Positions 55,978 through 64,000 of a stretch of 64,000 nucleotides of DNA are shown piece after piece. Every line of letters begins with the position of its first letter. The stretch's first letter is position 1. Under the pieces are notes generated by a model. It was given only the letters and a program-made list of their open reading frames with translations, was not told where the DNA came from and did not search any database. Made by a program: the position numbers and the translations under genes. Origin of the DNA: RGIG4079 sp045531405 (lineage in GTDB: Bacteria > Bacteroidota > Bacteroidia > Bacteroidales > Muribaculaceae); the NCBI GenBank assembly GCA_045531405.1, contig JAZSDX010000050.1, forward strand, positions 1 to 64,000, given 5' to 3'.

Positions 55978-57159
55978 TTATTTCAATGAATTTACAGCAT
56001 CGGCAAGTCGTTCTAACGCTGCTATTATAACCTTGCGAGAAGACCCAATGTTCATTCGCATAAAGCCATCCCCTTCTTCTCCAAACATAGTTCCACTATT
56101 AAGTGCCAAATGAGCTTTATTTACGAACAAATCAACAAGTTCCGTTTGAGGAAGTTTAAGTTCTCGACAATCGAGCCACAACAAAAAAGAGGCTTGTGGT
56201 CGAAAAACTTTAATTTGTGGAATATTTTTTTCTAAGAAATCATCCACTATGTCAATACTACCTTCAACATAATCAAGCATTTGATTAAGCCATTCTTCGC
56301 CATAAGTATATGCCATCTCGGCTCCAATAGTAGCAAACATTGTAGGTGAGCTAAACTCATTGGACGACAACCAATGATAAAAATCATCTCTTAACTTTTC
56401 ATCTTTAACAACCACCCACGAACTCACAAGTCCCGGTATATTAAATGTTTTAGATGGAGCTCCAAGTGTTATTGTAATGGCTTTTGCTTCATCACTCACA
56501 TCAACAAATGGAATATGAGGTTTGCCATACAACACAAGATCGCCATGAATCTCGTCGGATACTACTATAACTTCATTTTCATTACATATTTGTGCCACTT
56601 CGCGCATCACGTCTGCATCCCATTGAATACCAATGGGATTGTGTGGATTACACAAAATCATCATCTTAGGATGCTCTGATTCGACGACTCGACGCAAATC
56701 GTCCAAGTCCATTTCATAACCATTTTTGGTTTGTTTCAATGGATTATTAACGACCTTGCGTCCATTTCCCTCTATCACCATCTTAAACGGATGATAAACC
56801 GGTTGCTGAATCAAAATCTTGTCGCCACGATTTGAGAAAAAATTTATTGCATAAGCCACACCACGCACCACTCCGGGCACAAAAGCAAGTTCTTCTCGCG
56901 ACACCATAAAATTGTGACGACGCCCAAGCCAATCGATAATTGACTGCCAATAACTATCGGGGGTAGAAGCATAGCCATAAATAGGATGTTCAACTCGACG
57001 CTTTAATGCCTCTGTTATATCGGGACACACAGCAAAATCCAAATCGGCCACCCACAATGGTGTCAATCCGGATTTACCATAAAGCGACTGCAATGCATCA
57101 CACTTCAATGCACCACTTGCACTGCGATCAATGACTTGATCAAAATCATATTTTTTCAT
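55978..57159 (-). CDS. MalY/PatB-type PLP-dependent C-S lyase or aminotransferase
   Basis: A 393-residue PLP enzyme. Motifs: PLWVADLDFAVCPDI, NPHNPIGIQW, VSDEIHGDLVL and the lysine in LGAPSKTFNIPGL. The family is best known for cystathionine beta-lyase activity. An open frame reaches an ATG at 57171, but the ATG at 57159 (MKKYDFDQVIDR) matches family starts. A possible -7 box TACTTTTG lies at 57234-57227. Confidence 0.9.
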   Translation of the reverse strand: MKKYDFDQVIDRSASGALKCDALQSLYGKSGLTPLWVADLDFAVCPDITEALKRRVEHPIYGYASTPDSYWQSIIDWLGRRHNFMVSREELAFVPGVVRGVAYAINFFSNRGDKILIQQPVYHPFKMVIEGNGRKVVNNPLKQTKNGYEMDLDDLRRVVESEHPKMMILCNPHNPIGIQWDADVMREVAQICNENEVIVVSDEIHGDLVLYGKPHIPFVDVSDEAKAITITLGAPSKTFNIPGLVSSWVVVKDEKLRDDFYHWLSSNEFSSPTMFATIGAEMAYTYGEEWLNQMLDYVEGSIDIVDDFLEKNIPQIKVFRPQASFLLWLDCRELKLPQTELVDLFVNKAHLALNSGTMFGEEGDGFMRMNIGSSRKVIIAALERLADAVNSLK

Positions 57160-57242
57160 AACGTGATCCATATTCTATTTTACTCCTGATATTTTGAAAA
57201 AATATCGGTCAGCAAAAAAATTTCCACAAAAGTAATACTTTT

Positions 57243-57276
57243 TTTGCGATTGTTCCGTGTTTTTTCCGTATGTTTG
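57243..57276 (+). promoter_or_regulatory. Promoter of relA/spoT
   Basis: TTTG at 57243-57246, 22 bases, TATGTTTG at 57269-57276. The predicted start near 57283 rules out the upstream ATG at 57244 and supports the ATG at 57325. Confidence 0.6.
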
Positions 57277-57324
57277 TATTATGAAATTACGGCAACGCAA
57301 TCAATAAAAATAAGATTATCCCAC

Positions 57325-59550
57325 ATGGAGCGACAAAAAATAGATTCCAAGACCGAAGAGGCAATGATTGAAACAGCTTTTCAGGAGGTGTTAGATGGAT
57401 ATCTCGCCAGCAACCACCGAAAGAAAGTAGAAATCATTACTCGTGCCTACAACTTTGCCAAAGAGGCTCACAAAGGTGTGAGACGCCGCTCGGGAGAACC
57501 ATATATCCTCCATCCAATTGCCGTTGCAAAAATTGCAAGCCAAGAAATCGGGCTTGGCTCAACATCCATATGTGCTGCGCTTCTTCACGATGTTGTTGAA
57601 GACACAGATTATACAATTGAAGATATTGAACAAAATTTTGGCAAAAAGATTGCACAAATTGTAGCCGGTTTAACCAAAATATCAGGTGGCATTTTTGGGG
57701 ATAAAGCATCGGTTCAAGCCGAGAATTTTCGCAAACTGCTCCTCACAATGTCGGAAGATATTCGTGTGGTTCTTCTTAAAATGGCCGACCGTCTTCACAA
57801 CATGCGCACACTTGGGTCAATGGCGCCAAACAAACAATATAAAATTGCAGGCGAAACGCTATATATATATGCTCCATTGGCTCATCGTTTAGGGCTATTT
57901 GCCATCAAAAGCGAATTGGAAGACCTAAGTTTCAAATATGAGCACCCCGATGCATATAATCGCATTCGTGAACAAATAAAAGAATCAGAAGCCCACCGCA
58001 CAGAAATATACAAAAAATTCTCAGCTCCAATACATCAAAAGCTCAAAGAACTGGGGCTAAAATATGATGCAAAGGCTCGCATGAAGACTGTATATTCGAT
58101 ATGGAACAAAATGGAGAAAAAAAATGTTCCATTTGAAGAAATATATGATATTTATGCGATGCGAATAATTTTTGATTGCGAAGACCCGTCTCAAGAAAAA
58201 GCAACTTGTTGGAATATATATTCGGCAATAACCGATTTATATAAATTACACCCCGACCGCACTCGCGATTGGATTAGCGTTCCTAAAGCAAATGGGTATC
58301 AAGCCCTTCACTTAACAGTGATGGGACCCGATGGGAATTGGATTGAAGTGCAAATCAGAAGTCGCCGAATGGATGAAATTGCCGAAAAAGGCTTTGCAGC
58401 TCACTGGAAATACAAAATTGGAGAAGGTGACGAAGAATCGGAATTAAACGTTTGGCTCAGAACGATTAAAGACATTCTCGACAATCCCGAGCCAAGTGCG
58501 ATGGACTTTCTCGACACCCTTAAACTAAATCTATTTGCTTCTGAGATTGTTGTTTTCACTCCAAAGGGAGAACTTCTAACGCTTCCCAACAATTCGACCG
58601 TGCTCGACGTTGCATTTGAGCTTCACACCCAACTCGGGCTTCGTTGTATAGCCGGAAAAGTCAACCACAAATTAGTCCCACTTTCTCATAAGCTCAAAAG
58701 TGGAGACCAAGTAGAGGTTCTCACATCTCAAACCCAAACTCCACATCCGGAATGGATAAATTTCCTTGCCACAGCAAAAGGCAAAACCCGTCTCCGTGCG
58801 GCATTACGGAAAGAGAGACAGCCTTTGATTGACAAAGGGAAAGAGATTTTTACTGAATTCCTCAAAAAACACAATCTCGTCGCCACCAACGAGGTTATAA
58901 CCAAAATTTTAGGCATCTTACATATTGCCAATCGTGAAGATTTATATATTGCTCTAAGCAATAACGATATCACCCTTGATGAAAATCTTGCAAAGAGTCT
59001 CACTAAACAAGACTCCCAATCACTCCTATCAAAAATATTTCGTCGCAAACCTTCGACAAAAAAAGAAGACACAACAAAACTTTCAGATGCACCCATAGAT
59101 ACCAAAGAGACTTTTATTCTTAAGCACAATGAGAATGGGGCAAACTTCAAAATTGCCGATTGTTGCTGTCCGATACCCGGTGATGACGTATTTGGATTTA
59201 TCAATGAAGACAATGAGGTAATTGTTCACGCATTGGATTGCCCTCATGCCATGATGCTTAAAGCCGGATATGGCTCTCGCATTGTATCTACAAAATGGGA
59301 GGTATCATCAAGAAAGTTCCTTGCTACAATACATATTGAAGGGATTGACCGATTTGGAATACTTCAAGAACTAATTCAAATGATATCAACAAACCTATCA
59401 ATCGACATACGTCGCTTAAACATCGAAGCCCAAAACGAGGTATTCAGTTGCGAGCTATCGGTGCTTGTTGAAGACTCTCAAGTCGTAACAAATCTTTGCG
59501 ACAAAGTAAAGAAAATCAATGGAGTAAAACTTTCTCGACGTATTTACTAA
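57325..59550 (+). CDS. relA/spoT: Bifunctional (p)ppGpp synthetase/hydrolase
   Basis: Makes and degrades the stringent-response alarmone. From the ATG at 57325 (741 residues): an HD hydrolase domain (AALLHDVVEDTDYT, KMADRLHNMRTLG), a synthetase domain (DWISVPKANGYQALHLTV), a TGS domain (VFTPKGELLTLPNNSTVLD) and a C-terminal ACT domain (ATIHIEGIDRFGILQELIQ). Both active sites look intact. The open frame extends 27 codons further up to 57244, but that stretch overlaps the promoter. Confidence 0.95.
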   Translation: MERQKIDSKTEEAMIETAFQEVLDGYLASNHRKKVEIITRAYNFAKEAHKGVRRRSGEPYILHPIAVAKIASQEIGLGSTSICAALLHDVVEDTDYTIEDIEQNFGKKIAQIVAGLTKISGGIFGDKASVQAENFRKLLLTMSEDIRVVLLKMADRLHNMRTLGSMAPNKQYKIAGETLYIYAPLAHRLGLFAIKSELEDLSFKYEHPDAYNRIREQIKESEAHRTEIYKKFSAPIHQKLKELGLKYDAKARMKTVYSIWNKMEKKNVPFEEIYDIYAMRIIFDCEDPSQEKATCWNIYSAITDLYKLHPDRTRDWISVPKANGYQALHLTVMGPDGNWIEVQIRSRRMDEIAEKGFAAHWKYKIGEGDEESELNVWLRTIKDILDNPEPSAMDFLDTLKLNLFASEIVVFTPKGELLTLPNNSTVLDVAFELHTQLGLRCIAGKVNHKLVPLSHKLKSGDQVEVLTSQTQTPHPEWINFLATAKGKTRLRAALRKERQPLIDKGKEIFTEFLKKHNLVATNEVITKILGILHIANREDLYIALSNNDITLDENLAKSLTKQDSQSLLSKIFRRKPSTKKEDTTKLSDAPIDTKETFILKHNENGANFKIADCCCPIPGDDVFGFINEDNEVIVHALDCPHAMMLKAGYGSRIVSTKWEVSSRKFLATIHIEGIDRFGILQELIQMISTNLSIDIRRLNIEAQNEVFSCELSVLVEDSQVVTNLCDKVKKINGVKLSRRIY

Positions 59551-59580
59551 TTTTAGGAATCATCAAAACTAATAAATATC

Positions 59581-61605
59581 ATGACTTTTGACTCAAAAAA
59601 AATTACAACTCACATATTTTTTCTTTTAACAACAATTGCTCTGATTGTTTATTTTCTACCTCGAGACAAAGAGGACATCATCAGTTATGAAGAAAACAGG
59701 CCATGGAATCATGGCATGCTAAGAGCTCCATTTGAAATATACATCTATCCCGATACTGCCGAAGTCATCGACTCGCTCAACAAGGTATTTACCCCTATCT
59801 GCGAACGTAACAACAAGATTTGCGACAGCATCTTAATTTCGGTTGCTCAAAATGCATCAGTATATAAAAAAATAGCTAATAAAATTAAGCAACAATACTC
59901 TTTGGGCGTTGTTGATGCCAACATGTATTCCAAAATAGAAAATGGCACACTACCAACAATAAGAGTTCTTGAAGGTAAATTCTTAAAGAAAATTCCAACA
60001 GAAAACTGCGTATCTCCACGCAAACTATACCTTATGATTGATTCTTTAGCTCAAGATTCCTCTTCACGAAATTTCATGAAGGCTATAAACCTTCCGCAAT
60101 TACTTCAACCTAACGTTTCAATCAATGCCACTAAAACTCAAAATGCTTATAACGACGAATTGACACGAGCCACAGCTCCCATTGGAGTAATAATGCAAAA
60201 CGAACGCATCATTGACCGTGGTGAGATTGTAACCCACAAATTATATCGCATTCTTAACACCTATCAAGATATGCTTCATAAGCAATCTCCCAACTCAAAT
60301 CGCACGTTTTGGATAAAGATACTCGGGCAATCTTTATATGTACTAATTTTAATTCTTTCATTATATATATACTTGCAAAACTTTTGTCGTGACACAATAT
60401 ACCGACAAGGCAACCTCCTATTTATACTACTCATTACCACTATATTTTCCATTTGTGCAACATTTGCGACTTCACTTTTTGGCAACGGCATCTACCTTGT
60501 GCCTTTTGTCATAATTCCAATTGTGGTATTGGTATTTTATGATGCACGCACAGCCCTTTTTTGTCACCTCATAGAGATTTTACTTTGTGCATCATTTGCG
60601 CCACATCCTCTTGAGTTTATCGTAGTAGAATTTTGTGCCGGGGTTGCAGCTATATATACGCTAAAAGAGCTTTCTAAACGCTCACAACTCATACGCACTG
60701 CATTTTTTGTATATATTGCATATGTAATATCATATATCGCCGTTGATATTTTAGTCAACAGTACTATTTCATCAAACATCGGTAGAATCCTCGGATTCTT
60801 TGCCATAAATGCGATACTAACTTCGTTTGCCTATATATTAATGTTTATTATCGAAAAAACATTTGGGTTTGTTTCGGTTGTTACTCTTGTCGAGCTTTCT
60901 GACATAAACAACCCCTTATTAAGGCAACTCTCAGAACAATGTCCGGGAACATTTCAACATTCAATGGCAGTTAGCAATCTTGCTGCCGATGCTGTGGGAC
61001 GCATCGGAGGAAATGTTCAATTAGTGAGAACCGGTGCTCTTTATCACGACATTGGCAAGCTCAACAATCCGGCGTTTTTTACAGAGAACCAACGTGGTGT
61101 AAATCCTCACGACGCACTTGAGCCAATAAAGAGTGCCGAAATCGTCATAAACCACGTTAATGATGGGCTAAAACTTGCTACAAAAGCAAAACTTCCAAAG
61201 GTAATCCATAGTTTCATCAGCCAACATCACGGCAGTGGGAAAGCTAAGTATTTCTATATTACAGAATGCCAAAACCATCCTAATGAAGTTGTTGACGAAG
61301 CCCCATTTACCTATCCCGGACCCAATCCAACGACTAAAGAAACTTCGGTTATGATGATGGCTGACGCTGTCGAGGCCGCTTCTCGCTCATTAAAAGATCA
61401 TTCGGTGGGTTCAATCACATCATTGGTAAATCGCATCATTGATACTCAAATTGAAGAAGGATTGCACAATGATTCTCCAATATCTTTTCACGACATTAAA
61501 GTAATTAAAGATGCGTTTATCAATCGTGTCAGCACGATATATCATGCACGCGTAGTGTATCCGTCGGATTCTTCTACAACTCAACAACCCACACTAAAAT
61601 TATGA
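59581..61605 (+). CDS. PgpH-like 7TM-HD phosphodiesterase
   Basis: A 674-residue membrane protein. One N-terminal helix (about 12-28) is followed by an extracytoplasmic 7TMR-HDED-like domain (about 30-235), seven membrane helices (about 245-450) and a cytoplasmic HD domain with FQHSMAVSNLA, ALYHDIGKLNNP and ISQHHGSGKAKYF. The PgpH family hydrolyses cyclic di-AMP. It starts 30 bases after relA/spoT, probably in one transcript. Confidence 0.9.
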   Translation: MTFDSKKITTHIFFLLTTIALIVYFLPRDKEDIISYEENRPWNHGMLRAPFEIYIYPDTAEVIDSLNKVFTPICERNNKICDSILISVAQNASVYKKIANKIKQQYSLGVVDANMYSKIENGTLPTIRVLEGKFLKKIPTENCVSPRKLYLMIDSLAQDSSSRNFMKAINLPQLLQPNVSINATKTQNAYNDELTRATAPIGVIMQNERIIDRGEIVTHKLYRILNTYQDMLHKQSPNSNRTFWIKILGQSLYVLILILSLYIYLQNFCRDTIYRQGNLLFILLITTIFSICATFATSLFGNGIYLVPFVIIPIVVLVFYDARTALFCHLIEILLCASFAPHPLEFIVVEFCAGVAAIYTLKELSKRSQLIRTAFFVYIAYVISYIAVDILVNSTISSNIGRILGFFAINAILTSFAYILMFIIEKTFGFVSVVTLVELSDINNPLLRQLSEQCPGTFQHSMAVSNLAADAVGRIGGNVQLVRTGALYHDIGKLNNPAFFTENQRGVNPHDALEPIKSAEIVINHVNDGLKLATKAKLPKVIHSFISQHHGSGKAKYFYITECQNHPNEVVDEAPFTYPGPNPTTKETSVMMMADAVEAASRSLKDHSVGSITSLVNRIIDTQIEEGLHNDSPISFHDIKVIKDAFINRVSTIYHARVVYPSDSSTTQQPTLKL

Positions 61606-61711
61606 CACAATCGTCATTTCTATTGGCATCTTCAATCATCACAAATGTATAACCGGGAATACCAATATTGCGAATGCAATAAACCACATCATTTTGCCGT
61701 TAATTTATAGA

Positions 61712-64000
61712 TGAAATATCGCCAATACCAACATATATTATTATTTGCGACTGTGATTACCATTATCTCAGTCCTTTGCTCATGTTCAACAAATAAAAAC
61801 AACGCAGCAAATCGCAAATATCAGGCATTTATCACTCGATATAACATTTATTACAATGGGGATACTCACTTCAAAGAAACCCTCAAAGAAATGGAGGGAA
61901 AATATGAAGATGACTATAGCCAACTTTTATATCTACATCCTACCGAAGCTCGTAACAACACAAAAGCGCCTCAACCCAATGGCAACTTTGATCGTTCAAT
62001 AGAAAAAGCTCAAAAAGCTATTCAATTACGTTCTATTACAAAACGCCCCAAAAAGAAATCGGGCAAAAGAGATGCAAAATATAAAGAATGGCTCAAACGA
62101 GAAGAATATAATCCATTTCTCCACAATGCGTGGTTAATGATGGGACGTAGCCAATTCTTCAACGGAGATTTTCTTGGTGCGGCATCTACATTTTTTTACA
62201 CCTCAAAACATTTTTGGTGGTTGCCCGAGACTGTGACTGAGGCTAAGTTGTGGCAAGCTCGTAGTTATTGTGCCCTTGAGTGGTTGTTTGAAACCGAAAA
62301 CATTATCATCAAAATAAAAGAAGACGAATTGCTTAACAATACACACCGTGAGCTTTATCACAATGTGTATGCCAACTATTATATTAAACTAAACGACTAC
62401 GAAAAAGCAATTCCTCACCTACAAAAAGCGATTGACCATGCCAATGGCGCACAAAAAACACGTCAATGTTTTTTATTGGGACAGCTCTACTCTCGTTTAG
62501 GGAAAAAGCAAGAAGCCTACGAAGCATTCAAGAAAGCAGGCAGCGCGTCAAGCGCGTCATATCGCACCAAATTTAATGCTCGCATTAAGCAAAGTGAAGT
62601 TTTTACCGGAGAAAACATCGAATCAGAGGTAAAAGCACTTAAACGTATGACTCGATATGACCGCAATAAAGATTATCTTGATCAAGTGTATTATGCTATC
62701 GGCAATCTCTATCTTTCTCGTCAAGACACACTCAAAGCCATAGAACATTACGAACTTGCCAATGAAAAAAGCACTCGTAATGGCATTGATAAAGCTATCA
62801 ACCAAGTGACACTTGGCAACTTATATTACATCCGCCACAACTACGACAAAGCTCAACCTTGCTATTCAGAGGCTGTACCACAACTTTCTGAAACATATCC
62901 CAATTATGACCAAATCAAACGTCGAAGCGATGTACTTGATGAGTTGGCTGTATATTCTCAAAACGTAACCCTTCAAGATTCACTCCTTCGTTTGTCGGAA
63001 ATGTCTCCCGAACAACTCGAAAAAGTGATTGAAAAAATAATCAAAGAGTTAAAAAAGAAAGAAGAAGAGGAAGCTGAAAATGCCAAACGGGAAGAATACC
63101 TTGCTCAACAACGCGCCCAAGGTTCTAATCTTCAAAACACCGGGACATCAGCGCCTAAAACATTCACCCTCAACACCGACGACTCGTGGTATTTCTATAA
63201 TACCGCGACTAAAAATGCGGGGAAAACAGAGTTCCAAAAAACATGGGGCAGTCGCAAACTTGAAGACGATTGGCGACGCCGAAACAAAGCATCGTTCAAC
63301 CTCTCTGATTTTGATTCAGAAGGTGACGAAGATGCTGATGAAGAAAATGCCGATAGCATTGCTATCGATAGTGAGGGAAAAGAATTAACCAAAGAGGAAC
63401 AAGAAAAATTAAAACGAGCCGACGACCCTCATTATCCCGAATATTATATCAAGCAAATTCCTAAAACAGCAGAGGAAAAGAACACTGCCCATGAAATCAT
63501 TCAAGAAGGCCTTTATAATATGGGTATCATACTAAAAGACAAAATGGAAGATTTCAGCGCATCACGTTCTGAATTCAACCGTCTGCTCTCAAAATACCCC
63601 GACAATATTTATCGCCTTGACACTTACTACAACATGTATATCATGAGTGTGCGCGAAAACGATATTACTCAAGCCAATAAATATCGCGTTCTCATTCTCG
63701 AACAATTCCCCGAAAGCGGATATGGAATAGCGATGCGCGATCCTAACTATTTTGACAACCTCAAAATGATGAACACTCATCAAGAAACTCTATATGCATC
63801 GGCCTACGAAGCATATCTAAATAACAAAAACGAAGATGTTCATGATGCTTACAAATATATGAGTGAGAAATTTCCTCTAAGTCGCATTATGCCCAAATTC
63901 ATGTTCTTGCATGCACTTGCATATGTCACCGAAAAGAATCCCGAACAATTTAACGCGACACTAAAAGAATTACTTGAAAAATATCCCGATACCGACATTA
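61712..64000 (+). CDS. TPR lipoprotein resembling PorW/SprE of type IX secretion (partial, runs off window)
   Basis: About 760 codons of a tetratricopeptide-repeat lipoprotein. The N-terminus has a hydrophobic stretch and lipobox (VLCSCST), then the family start NRKYQAFITRYNIYYNGD. TPR units follow, an acidic linker lies near 63300-63400, and further repeats end with KELLEKYPDTDI. PorW/SprE proteins are needed for type IX secretion and gliding. By my count the only suitable ATG (61712) is 29 bases before 61741, one base out of frame with the rest (codons begin at 61741, 61744 and so on); either a real one-base shift in the signal peptide or a sequence error. The 3' end is outside the window. 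Confidence 0.75.

Overview
The window looks like chromosomal DNA of an AT-rich member of the Bacteroidales, probably of the Muribaculaceae/Prevotellaceae/Bacteroidaceae kind. Supporting signs are a SusC/SusD/SusE-F outer-membrane uptake locus, a three-subunit fumarate reductase/succinate dehydrogenase, a ThiE-TenA fusion, a PorW/SprE-like type IX secretion component, near absence of Shine-Dalgarno sites, and many promoters of the Bacteroidetes form TTTG, 19-20 bases, TAnnTTTG. Species cannot be fixed from the sequence alone.

Layout. 1-240: tail of an IS3-type element. 460-6572 (+): TonB-dependent receptor, then RNase Z, tRNA adenosine deaminase, a purine permease and a small outer-membrane protein. 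6655-9393 (-): secreted glucosaminidase. 9695-13592 (+): frdCAB/sdhCAB. 13660-15523 (+): a complete retron, namely a structured RNA followed by its reverse transcriptase. 15575-19789 (-): yceD-rpmF-fabH-era-der. 19875-25678 (-): lipoprotein, SUI1, AddA-like helicase-nuclease and C69 dipeptidase. 25800-28885 (-): TPP riboswitch, thiM, thiE-tenA and thiD. 28988-34336 (-): DEAD-box helicase, DUF3256, xseA, xseB and a secreted hydrolase. 34410-35603 (-): sensor kinase, divergent from a PnuC-like transporter and thiamine pyrophosphokinase (35705-36909, +). 36960-37805 (-): HAD phosphatase. 37885-45065 (-): susC-susD-susE-susF. 45600-48112 (+): aminotransferase and tyrS, then tRNA-Gln. 48303-48746: a gene-free, hairpin-rich segment. 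48822-53669 (-): a beta-propeller protein and a large secreted amidase. 53857-57159 (-): metal ABC permease, aroA and a MalY/PatB aminotransferase. 57325-64000 (+): relA/spoT, PgpH-like HD protein and a partial PorW/SprE-like lipoprotein.

Most of the window is housekeeping. The standout is the retron. The reverse transcriptase carries the retron-specific NAxxH and VTG motifs plus YADD. About 200 bases directly upstream can fold with a roughly 20-bp, interrupted a1/a2 pairing that encloses several hairpins. No separate effector gene is present; instead the reverse transcriptase has an unassigned C-terminal domain of about 120 residues. Thiamine genes occur in two places: a riboswitch-controlled salvage operon and a transporter/kinase pair without a visible riboswitch. 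Two large secreted cell-wall hydrolases share the same C-terminal architecture and end in sorting-type tails, which fits the type IX secretion component at the right edge.
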